Of a stretch of 64,000 bases of DNA, positions 13,301 to 26,424 are shown piece by piece (positions within the stretch are counted from its first letter, which is position 1; each line of letters starts with the position of its first letter). The DNA comes from Rhopalosiphum padi (Eukaryota > Arthropoda > Insecta > Hemiptera > Aphididae). The position numbers and the translations under genes are program-made. The notes below the pieces were generated by a model, which saw only the letters and a list, made by a program, of their open reading frames with translations, searched no databases and was not told the origin of the DNA. The stretch covers positions 54,228,152-54,292,151 of the forward strand of contig NC_083597.1 of NCBI RefSeq assembly GCF_020882245.1. Reading direction: 5' to 3'.

Positions 13301-16300
13301 CCAAAAACTGTCAACAGCGTATACGTGTCAATTTTTGTTTAGATTATAGTGGTTGTACTATAGTACACAACAATGTAAAATATTTAAAATGTTTTTATTC
13401 TCAAAATTAAATTAAATTTTTTTATTTCCAAGATTCCGTAAATATTAATTATTATGAACAATTATTCACCTTGCAATCACTACAGCAAGTCCCGGATGCA
13501 GAGCATTCGGCTTCTTTTATCAGTTTGCATGTGATCGGATCACAGCATGGATCATTCTTTTGGCAGTTGTCGAACCCTCCACAATCGCATTCTTCGTTGT
13601 CTTCCACTATATTGTTACCGCATTTTTGTTGTAAATTAGTGACCTATAATAAAGGCTACATATTATGTATACTATATAGTGAATGTAAAATGAAACGTAT
13701 AAATATTATGAAAAATTAAACGTTATATCCCTAAATTTATTACTAGAGCCTAAAAAGTTTTCTTCGGTATGCTCGATTTATAATGAGTGTCCAATTTTAC
13801 CTCATTTGGTTTATTGAGCAAGCACATATTTCGAGTTTCCCGAAATTCGTCTATATAATCGTTGAGGCTGCAATCGCTAAACTTGTATGGCTGAATATTT
13901 TCCATGCCTACAATAGATTGTTGCATGATACAACCATGCCAATCGCGACAGTAACATTCTTCCCCTGAAAAAGATTTTACACAATGAAGTTTTTTAATTA
14001 AAAAAAAATCATTGTAATTGTTTTAACATCAAGCATAGCATTAGAGGATTATTTAATTTATCTTTGATCTGAGAGTATAGTAGACCTAAAAAGATAGATA
14101 TGTGATTATACTATTGATATTAATGATATTAGACAACATATCTTTGTATTTGTATTGGCAAATAATTAAAATTTATTATAACTAAATAAAGTCGTATAAT
14201 ATTTTATAACATTTTTAGGTATCTACCTATTATTATTATTATATTAACAAGTAATAAGTTATTATGTCATATAATATTTAAGAATTTTATCAATAGTAAT
14301 AACATTTTATAGTTTCATTATATATGTGTTTTAATGTTTCACAACTTAAAACATAATTAATGATTATTTATTTATGTACTTATAGTAAACGTCTATAATA
14401 ACATCACGAGGATATATAAACTTTCAGTGGTGTTATTAAAGAAGGCGAAAAAAAGTGGTTATGTCATCAACTCCTTTGTAAGTTTTTTCATTGAGTGTTT
14501 ACGTAGTTAATTATGAAGAAATTAAAAAAAAAAGTAGGCTATTTATCATTTGGATATGTCTCAAGAGTCAAAAAAAAGAGAGAACAGTAAAAAAAGGTTG
14601 ATTACTTTTATTGTAAACACTGCAGGTATATTAAACGTCCAAGTCGTTGTGTAATTTTTTGAAATATTGATTAAAAATTAATTTAAGTTAAATACATTTC
14701 ATAATCATATTCGTTTAATGTACGATAAACACATTATTTTATAGATATAAGTAAATGTAACTTTAAATTTAACTAAGTACGCTGTTGGTTTTTTAAAGAT
14801 AAGAGAATTGCACTAAAAATATGAATGATCGATTGTAAATTATACAAGATACATTGAAGTAATTACTATTGCCTATCGTTGCTTGATAATATTTATTTAT
14901 TATACCTACATAAGAAAGTCATAACTAAATGTTATGTTACACAGTTTTAAGATTAAATGCATTTTATTACCTTTATATCACTCTGATCTCAACATTTTAT
15001 AAATCTAAGTGTGTATATAAAATAATTTAATCAGATTTTTAAACGAAAATTAAGCGTTTTTGGGTGAGTTTCAGTTAAGTATACAACTGAAAATTTAATA
15101 AAGTAATAGTACAGATACATAAACGGGACCATCATTACGAACAGCTATCTAATATTAGTGGTTTTTAATTACTGCTGCAGTGATTTTGCCTTGTGGTTGT
15201 GATTTAATTTTAGAGATTTTTTTCTTTTTATATAATTAATTAAAAACCTTGAACTCCACAGTAGGAAAAGTGTATAATATATATTTTATATATAATAGGG
15301 TCGTTTTCTGACCTAACTACCACCGTTAAGTATCGTGTGCTCGTTAAGCGTAATCATCGTACTTATTAGTATTATTACATGGTTGGCCCAAAATCAGAGG
15401 ACGAGGTCGTTTCAAAAATCCTATAAACCCACTTGAGACCACTGCTATTATACCCAGACCGCGTGAATGCAGGCCTATCAAGCAATTTTGTGGGGATTTA
15501 TTTCACCAGTTTCACCGGTTCCGGGTATGTGTTTTAACTTTTAAGCACATCATAAGTCAGTACATATTTGTATTACTTACTTTTGTCATCGTGGCCCATT
15601 CCCACGTTATGTCCGATCATATGTGCCATCGAACCCGCTATTATGTGTGGTTCATAGGCATTCACATCCACACTGATGCCCACGGACTTAGCGGTACACA
15701 CGGTTCCATGGATGGCCATCCCCGTCTCGCCACCCACAAAATATTCTCCACTGAAAATAGTTAAGATTTCGTCATGTAAACAATAACCGTCATAATAATA
15801 ATATAACAGTATCGTCAGTATCGGAATGCAACACAATTGATATTCGTTAACACGCGACGTATAGAATTCCAAATAATCGAATTAACGCACATTATAATAT
15901 TTTTAAGGAGTCAGAAAAGTAAGAAACGTGTTAAAATGTGTTAATCTGTTTTTCCCAAAAATATATGTTATGAGTTATGACTTATTATCGGTATAAAATA
16001 ATAAATAATTTAATGCAACATCAATGTATGCGTGTGTATAGATTTTAAATCAGTAACGTGTTTATTAAAGTGTATCTTAAAGGTTAAGCGAAACTTAACA
16101 TCGCTTAAATTAGTTGGCAGGCAATCTAAAAGTAACCGTTTACTATTAATGTTTAATGAAGAAATACATGGCATCAATTTAAGTCTATTATTTTAACAAT
16201 AGGTCCTCCTAAACAGATAACATAAAATAGTCTATACACATTTTAAACAACTAAATTATTTTCCCAATGCAGCAGTAGAAAAAAGTTTTATAACTTTGTT

Positions 16301-19300
16301 AACGGATTTTGGTGATTGTTAAAATTGCTAGTGTTAGAAAATAGCATGCGTAGTGTAAATCAGCCACCTTACTCTGTATATAAGTGGTGAAAACTTTCAA
16401 AGTGTCTCGTGTATTTTACACTACTTATGTAACAGATCCTTTATTTTGGTACTAACTATATACTATATAAGTACTTATAAGTAATTTTGGAAACGTAATG
16501 CGATACTGTAGTTTTTGTACTTAATTTTATCATAATCAAAATGTAAAATACACTTAACGTGAAAATATTTCTGTTGTGCGAATAACTACATTTTTTTACT
16601 ATTGTAAAAATAATATAAAAACAATATTATTTAATGTAGGTATCAGAAAATGTATTATTATGTAATTATTAAAATAACAGAATTTAAATTCAAACAATAT
16701 TTATAGTTTTATTGTTATAAGTAAAATATTTTAGTTCTTAATCATTGTTTAATAAATTAAAATCAAAATAAATGTTATTAATTATTATTGTTTATTGCGT
16801 TATTTTTGTACATTTGTAATCAGTGCTCAGTCATATATGAATAAGATTTGTTCGACATGTTTGAAGGACGTACTTAGAATGAAATATATGGATATGAAGT
16901 GTTTTGCATATTTTGATGAAGATGATATATGAAGAGAAAAAATTGTAAATGTGAAGTACGAATTCTATGAAGGACACGTTTGCAGTGATAATAGTACGTT
17001 TCATTTAGTGATGGATGAGTGTCGCGGGAGAGAATATTCAAGTGGTGCGCGGAAGGGTGGCAACGGTGGACGCCAGTTTTGATTGATGGGAATGGAAAGA
17101 GAAAATCGAAAGAGAAGTTTTATAGAATGTGTGAACAGATATAAAAGCAAATTGAAGACGGCTTAGGTTTTGACGGTAGAGATTGTCTAAGCCTTAATCC
17201 AAGAGTGGTGGAAAACAACAAAAAAAAAATTGATTTTTGTATTATGTTCATATATTTTAAGTAAAATAATAATAATAATAATAAAAATCATAACTGAAAT
17301 AAAAAAATTATTTGTGAACATTTTTCATGCGTGTGATGTATTTATTTCCCCTTTTGAATACGGTATTGAGTAATATGGCGTGCAAATATTTACTACCTAA
17401 TACTATATTGTTATTTCATTATTTGCATAACGAATCCCGACAAATAATTTGATATAATTTCGCTTTTTTCACGTTAAAATAAAGACAATGTGTACTTACG
17501 TTAGTAGTTGAGCAGTGTCTTTACCGATGTTGAATAGTGCATGTGACGAGTATTCATTAAAATTGAGCAATGCAGTGCTAATTTCTTTGTTTTTATCAAT
17601 TAGTGCCTGGTTGGCCCCTTGCCACGTTTCAATATAGACTACCGACACTCGGGTATTTATCGTTCGGAAGTACTGTGTAGATAGAAACAATAAATGAGCA
17701 ATTATTAAATTAACCATTTTTTTGGTCTCAAATAAAAATTTATATAAAAATAATTTAACTGATAATTATTTTTTTTTTAACTATGAAAAGAATTAGAAAG
17801 TATGATAAAACGTATTATGCTAATAATATAAAAACTTATAATACTCGTATTATGATGGGTACTCACTAAATCAGCAATGTTTGCGATTTGAATGGCGTCA
17901 GTGATTACTTCAGATCTGGAACTGCCATTTCTCATTTCGAACTGAAGAATATAATAGCGTTAAAAATGTTTTTTTGCATTTTTACCGACGGTTAAAACAT
18001 AATTATATTCACCATAGCTTTGTCTAACACGAGAGCGGTCTCTATGTACTTAGTCACTTCTCTGACGTCCCGTTTTAGTCGTCGCTTTTTCCGGAACCGT
18101 CCTCCGGTAAAACCGTTGGTGTATTTGTTTTTCCTATCCGGCCGCAAGTCGTTGGCACATCCGCGTTTAGCCTTGTCCCGCGCCTCAAATATCACATGAG
18201 GATGTTTCTGGTAACCGCAAATGCATATTATTAATATATATTTTATTAGATGGAGGTAGGTTTGATGATTACACGTGAAATAATAATTATTCTTCAAAAT
18301 GGCACGAAATGTATAAATGAAAGTTTAAAAATTCGATTTTACGCGATCGTTTATTTTTATTTGGTTCTTTTTTCCTAGAATATGTTGTATGCACATCGTG
18401 TTTTTGACTAACTCGTACGATTTGACGGGGGCATACTGAGAAAGGAATGGAGTTCATATTGGCTTTTAGGTTACGCCAGAGTGATTCTATTTTGAGGTTT
18501 CTGTTTTCCCCTTGCCACGTTTGTAGTGCTAAAATTGGAACTGTCAAAAACTTCTTTTGCAGCTTCTGTCGTTGTATCCATATGAAGTGAATTTCAAACG
18601 ACCTCCGGGGGGCCCATTTCGATTTTGGTGTTTATAATGCTGAATAATCGTTTATGACCTACCAATATATTTTTCTAATCTTCTATCTTTTCAGAAAAAA
18701 GTAGGTAATAATTTGAGACAGAATATGTTGCGTTGTAAGACACAACCAATATTCTTGTTTTAAAAAATGTATAAATCGTCTGTAATTTTTACACACAACT
18801 TTTAGTAAAAATTTAAAATTATTATAAATATGTGGTAATATTTTATATCGTTAATAAATATACGCTTGTTAAATTGTTCATAAACATTGACAAAAATACA
18901 AAGTTCACGGGATTTAATTATTTTTCGACATTTGAAGTGATTAAATTATTAATTTTTGAAAATTAAACAAGTGGTTAGGGGATTTCATTACTTAACAACA
19001 GCAAGCCCTTGGAAAATTCAGACTAATTTGCATTATAAATTTAATTATACCGACCAAGTATGAAAAAATAATATTATTTATCAAATAATAAATTAAACTA
19101 TTTTAAGGTATTAAAATGATTACTACGAAATATACAGATTATTTAGATTAGTTAGGGGTGTTCTAATTTATAAATGCGTATAACTGTAGCAGACTAAAAA
19201 GTTTGCAGTCTGTTGGTACTACCTATCTATTTATTCATTTATTTAACATACATGTACCACACAAAAAATATATATTTATATATTATATACGTGTCGACTC

Positions 19301-22300
19301 TGGAATGTTTTCTTCCCACGGGGACTGTCAGTAGTCATGATTAATGACATTGGGTATTCTACGAGTACAATGGTCTACAGATTTCCTCCGGGAAAAAAGA
19401 TAGTAATACCGAGGCCACTTTCTAAAAGCAAAACATTTCATGATTCTGGAATTTACAGTTATCACCTGGTACGTTCATTTTTCTTATGAAGTGTTGTATC
19501 TATTTCTCACTGATGCGGATAGTTGAGAGAGTCTCGTTCAATTGTGATACTAATAATATTGTATATAATATTATATACACATTATGTTAGGGTTGTACAA
19601 ACAATCACTAAACATTGAATGATCAATAGTGAGCTAATAGTATCTTAAATATGATTTAGTGGCTAATAATTTGCCAATTAAATTTTAGTGATTTATTATA
19701 GTAATAAATTGTTTTTGCAACGTGATAATAATAATGTTTATTATATAATACATAATAATAATTATTATTATTATTATAAAACATCATATTCTATAATATT
19801 GCAATATTTTTGTTTAGTTCTAAAATAATATTGTACATAAACGCAAAACTGTTGACAAATTGCCTAACCAGTGCTCCGTATAACAAATTTCATATTCTGA
19901 TAATATAGAAAGTACCTAATATGTTATTTTATTAGATTTATTTATAGTGTTGATCGATAAACGTCACTATAAACGACTTAATTGTCGTTATTTGTATTGA
20001 ATAAATAAAATTTTAATATAATTTATATTTTGAACACACACAATAAGTTTAAAAGGTTTTGTGTAGAGTAAATTTTACTTTAATATCTCTAGAAAAAAAA
20101 TGAATAAATATTTATCAACACCATTGGTCATATCCTTTTAAATCTTATGTTTTCCAATTATAATATTATTATAATTAATATCTATTTTTAAACTTTCAAA
20201 TTGTATAAAAATCATCAAACATTACACTAACCGACAAGTCTCCACCGTAAAATGGATGAATAATAAACGTTTCGTTGCCAATGTGTATGACTCCAGCGAC
20301 TCCATTGCATGTATGAAACGCAGCTGTGGCACCAGGAATATCCTTAACAGTTCCATGATAGTAACAATGTTCAATTTCCTTAAACAAACACACACATATT
20401 AACATAAAATGTATTGTTTATTTTTCGTAAAAAAATTAGATAAAATAAATTAATGTGTAATACTGATGTTATATTTTTTAGAATTAATGAACTTTGAAAA
20501 ATTTGTAAGATAATAATATAGTTTGTTTTGTGAATTAAAAATAAAACGCAGAGTTCACGTTTGAAGTTCCTACCAAATCATATTAAAAATGACGGATTAA
20601 AAAAAAAATCAACAGCTTTTGTAAAAAGGCGAGAATTTGATTTATGATATGTTTAAAATTAGATTGCTTTTTTATTTTTTATTTTGTTCCATATTTCGAG
20701 GAATAATTGAAAGCAATTATTTTTCATTGAAAATATAAGATATTTGTTCTTCATCCGAATCTCGTTTACATCATTTCTCTTATTTAAAAGCCGCTCCTTA
20801 GCATCAAACATAATTAAATTATGTCTAAAATAATTTTAATCAGCCTTGAAAACATTTTACGACGAAATGAGTACAGTCATTTTAATTAAGATTCATGGAG
20901 TACAATTTATAAATAAAACTAACAGTTTATACGTACTTGTTTGGAAACCTGTTCAGCTCCATGAGGTAAAAAATGTTTCTGTGCTAAATTCGGTGCTAGT
21001 AATTGTCTGTAATAAAATAAAGGAATATAAGTATGTTTTTCTTGAACTTTGTACACATAAATTAAATAAGTAATGCAATTTCCGAAAAGCCTGGCATTTT
21101 ATGTGAAATAAAAATACAAAAGAACATAACATATTAGTTAATTTATGACCAGTATATATTATTAACTTTTTTCTTTGGTGACACAATATTTTCAGAATGA
21201 ATAAAAAATTAACATTTTTATTATTTATTTTCTTTTAAACAATATTTTGTAATTTTTAGTTCATGTATAAAGTCTGTGTTTTAATTGTATGCGGAAAAAC
21301 TGATATTGCTAATTTCTCCTTTAATTAAAACAAATTTGGTTATTTACAGTTAATCTTCAGTGTAGTTATATTATTCCATGATATACTTAATTACTAAAAT
21401 ATACAATTTTAATAATTATTGTATATTATTTTTATTTGTTTATAACTTAATCAGACCAGAGCTAAGTTATTAAAAATGGAAGATAAAATTAAAGGCTTTA
21501 TGTAAATTATAAATTAATAAGAAAAAATATAGTTGAGATTAAATAAAATTAAATGTACGTAGAGTAGATGGAACAGTTTATTGTTTAATTTTATAGTATT
21601 AAAAAAGATATTGTAATTCTTTTTCAAAAATGTCAAATATTATACAAAAATTTACATAATTTTTCATTTTCTAAGGACACATACTTAAAATATATTAAAT
21701 AATCAATAGTAAATTCATATACTTTTTGACTAATTATGTTGATTAGGTTTATGTCAATTTTCAAAAAAATAAATAACAAAAATTAGATTTTTAGTCAAAA
21801 TTAATATTAGTTTAGTAAATTTATTGATTTCGGTCATAGACACGTAGCAGGTAAAGAACTAGTTCATACGTTAATGAATATATGAAGGAGAGACACTATA
21901 TAAATATAATATTATAATATAATATACATAATATATGGTATATCTATATAGCTATTGATCTTGTTCGATTCTAACCTATTATTCGTTGACCGGTGGTTAC
22001 ATTGTGATATAGACAGATTTTAGCAAGCTGACGTTGGTGTGCGCATAAATACCTAAATGCGGATATAGATAAATAAAAAAGAATGTACGATACGTCATTA
22101 AAGGGTGGACGATTGGAAAGACAATGAGTGATCCTAGGCTGCCATGTCGGATTACTTATATCGGTCTACAAATAATAGGATTTATTCCGCCTGCAGTTCC
22201 TTCGATCTTGACGGATAGCATATATTTCGTAATACCTTTTCGATTCTTTAGCAGGGCGGAAAGGGGTCTGACAAAATGTCTTTTTGCCATTTGAAATATT

Positions 22301-25300
22301 GTTGAATCATCAGAAATCGGTATTATTTTTAATAGGAAAATTAATTTGACTGACATTCGCTTAGAAGAAATGTTTGTGTCAAAAATTTGAGATTATATAT
22401 AGTTGCCAACTTTAGGCTTTTATTTGCCGACTAGGCGTTACTGTCAGCGAAAACAACAGCAATGGTTCACACCAAATAATATATTGAGGCAATTAAAACA
22501 ATTAAAAACTCACCGAAATGTGACGGTAATTAATTATTTTAATTCAGTTTTACATTAGAAACAAACTGTTTTATATAATATTATCAATTCTACAGACCTT
22601 TTATCCAGCTAGTATGATTTATGGTTATATATTTTGTGATTTATATAAATATACTATATATGCATGTGGTATTATGAAGTTTTGGACAAGAATAGTTTAA
22701 CAGTTTTGAACAAGAATTACAATATAGTGTCACAAAGTTTATCTTAAATTTCACCACTTTTGATGCGAAAAGATTAAGTAGACTACTGAATTAATAATAT
22801 TATAAATGCATTATATATATAAATATATCTATCAAACTCTTATTTTATTATTAATTATATTTATTTATTTAAGAATTATTTTAAAATGCGAGAGAATAAT
22901 ATTACATTATAAACATAGATATGCACTCCTATCTGATTTAATAAATACGTATTTGCTTAATTTATATTTAGTAATTTGGAAGCATACATAATTAATTAAG
23001 CATAATATTCTTTTTTAATTGACTAGAATTATTTTTGTAAATTTTGAGTAAGTAGATAAATATATATATGAAACCCAATGGTATTTTTTTGTTAAGTATT
23101 TAATGATATTCTTTACAATGAGAAGTATACTGTTATATTTTTGTATTTTTTGAAATGAAAAGAAAAGAATATTACACTGGAAATTAAATTCCATAGGTTG
23201 GTTTTTATTTTTTATGTACAGTAATTGTATAAATAATTTAGAAATAACCGTATATATTGCCTTAGTTCAAAAATTTAATTAGCTTTATTAAACAGTATTG
23301 TGTATATCAACAATTATACGTCTTATTTAAATTACCTAGATTATTTGTTGTATAATTTTCTTTCGACTATTAAATTATATATAACCTAGCTAGTAGCTAA
23401 TATTTCAGTTTAAATTTTACAAATTTATTTTTATTTCGTTTTATTTATATCATTAGCTTTTCTTTATAATAATTAAAACATGATTTAAACACGGTGATTA
23501 TGACTAAAATAATAAAATACATATAGTAATAAATTTAAGAACGTTAAATTAGTATCACCAAAAAAATAATTAATTATAAAATCAAACATTTTTGGACAAT
23601 TTATATAATATTATGTAGTAGTACTTAATTAATGTTTTTAATTAACTTTATAATTTTATCAGTACAATATAATGTCTATTGTAACTATGTAATATAATAT
23701 GTCAACGTATATAATTTATTTAAATGGATATTAAAAATATATCGTAGTGAAATCCTACTCACTTTCTGACTCTCTATTGTATTATTACTAAAAGCTTATA
23801 ATTAAATTAATGTTATACTAAAAATATTTATGTCACAATGTTTTTTTAAATGTAAACACAAAATTATAATCGTAGAAGCATGTCGTGTATTTATAATATT
23901 ATTGATATCACGTTAAAACATATTGGACTGGAAAGAAAAAAATCATTTCAGAACCACAACTAGACTAGAGATCCTAAAGTTCACTACGTGATGTGAATTC
24001 CTAGTCGTGTTTATACCTAGCAAGTCTATTTTACGTTACCAATTCGTTTAATATAAACTTTCTTATGTTTACGCGTGTGGATATTATTATTATATTATTA
24101 TCGTAGATGTAAACGATTTTTACTTAGACACTTAACAAAATATTAACTAATATAATATAGGTAGACTCTAATAATTATTTACTTAATCTTACGTTGGGCT
24201 TTTAATATGTTTAAGCCGCGGAGATTTATATTATTTTGTATGTTATTCCGAAATTGTTGGATAATCGACTTTATCGGATGGAATATGAACATCTAAAATA
24301 TTTCTGGGTTATTTAATCATCCCGAATTGAAATACTTTCGGAATTTCGATTTGACGTTTTGACCTAGGGCGACATTATACTTATACGTATTATATTGAAA
24401 AAATCAAGGAAATTCCAAATTATAATTTCAAGTATCGGCGAAATTAAAATATAAAATATGTCAACAATTTAGTTGGATATGAATCGTAATTTGTTTTAAA
24501 TAAAATAATTTTACGAAGACAGCGATTAATATTTTCGATTGAGTTTTTTAACCACTATTTTTCCGAATTTTGTTTGTAATAATAATTATTAAAAATATTT
24601 TAATAAGTATATTTATATAATCGATATTATGTAACTATACTAATAATTTATGCACACAAATCGTGTTTTAATATTAAAGCTCGTACTATTTTCAAAACAT
24701 TATTATTTTCAATATTATTATGCGTGTATGCATCATTGTAAATAAACATCGACATCTTATTGTTTGATTTTGCAAAGGAGGATAATATGTTATAAGTGCA
24801 TATAATATGAACACGAATAAACAATCTGGACTTTCGGGAATGGCATACACGAAACAATGAGAATAACATATTATATATGGCATGTATGGTTAAGGAAGTA
24901 GGATTAATAATTGGGTTTCGTTAAAGTAATATTTGAACACTAGTAATGCGATTATAATACGTCGTAATAAACTGCATTGGATCGTTGGGGCGTTTACAAG
25001 TAATACTGTGCATGTGCTAAGAGAGTATTTAGAGGGGTTGGGAGGCATGTTCTTTTTATCTGTGTATAATGCATATATAGATAAAGTCTTTGTCATATAG
25101 TAATAAATTAACTTATTGTTTCTCTTTTTAAATTTTCTCTCATTTTTTGTATAACTACTAATATTATATAACTAGAGCTAAGTATTAAAAAAAAACTGTT
25201 ATATACGCACGAATAAACACACTACTAAAAAATGAATTGTTTTTTTAATAAAATATTAAAAAATAGAATAAAAAATATTTTTAACAGTCATTTATTTAAA

Positions 25301-26393
25301 AAAAAAATATATATTTATATTAAAGCTAATTATTATAATATTATTATTATATATTATTGTTATTATTTTAAAAAATATTTTAATATTAAAGCTAATTATT
25401 ATTATATTATTATTATTATTATTATTATTTTGTTTTTTAATATCTTTGTATAGGTAATAGTAACATTTAAAGAGTTATTTTGTGGTATTGTGATTAATAT
25501 CTTTGCAGTTATACCTACGTAATATTTGTACCTGTTTTTTAATTCAATTATAAAAGATATTGATGAAAAAAAATGATTTTAAAATAATTTGTCGATGACA
25601 CTAAAAGTTATGATAACGTTTGTCATAAAAAAAGTGGTGTCCTATCGCATATTACGTAAAAAATAAATTATTAGAATCAAAAAATATTTTTGAGTAAGAA
25701 AATTTGAAAAAATAATGTATTTATAAATTATTTACAATTTTACAATAGTAGTTTAGTATGTCATGCACATGACGGAGAAATGTAAAAATTTTTCTTAATG
25801 GACTTAATTCCAAAAAAATATCACTAATCACGTTGAATAAAAAATAGATAAAATCGCGTATTAAACAAAATTAATTCTATTTAATGTAAAGAAATATAAT
25901 ATAGTACGACATAGATCCTTTAATGTTTAATATATGTTCGAAATTTATTGAGTGCCCCCCCCCCCCTTCACCCCATAACAAAAACACTGAATACGCGCTT
26001 GTATGTTATACACGTTAAATAAAGACCGATAGGACGCACTCGCGCATCAGGCTTGTGGCGAGTTTGCGTGCACGCCCGCGCACTCTATATTATACACATA
26101 ATAATATACCGTGCATCCTGTTCAAGAGAGACCTGGCGCAGTACAGTTATAATGCCATTCTCTCGTCAGTGGTTATATAAACGACAATTCGAGAACGATG
26201 ATTGATTATCCCCAGCTGGAGTTCGGCGGTGTCCAGGGCGGGAGGCGGGTGGCACACACACACACACACACACACACACCGCATAACGTACCTAATGAAA
26301 GAAAACCAACCCTCTCACGCACCCGGCCACCGAACCCCAGACATCGTCTTCGACCTGACAACGCCGAGTATTTCCCCAGAGTTGCCCATCCAT

Positions 26394-26424
<31 letters not shown>

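Noticed and set aside
25232..25453. 73-codon Ile/Tyr/Asn-rich frame
   Set aside because: Low-complexity AT tandem repeat, not a protein.
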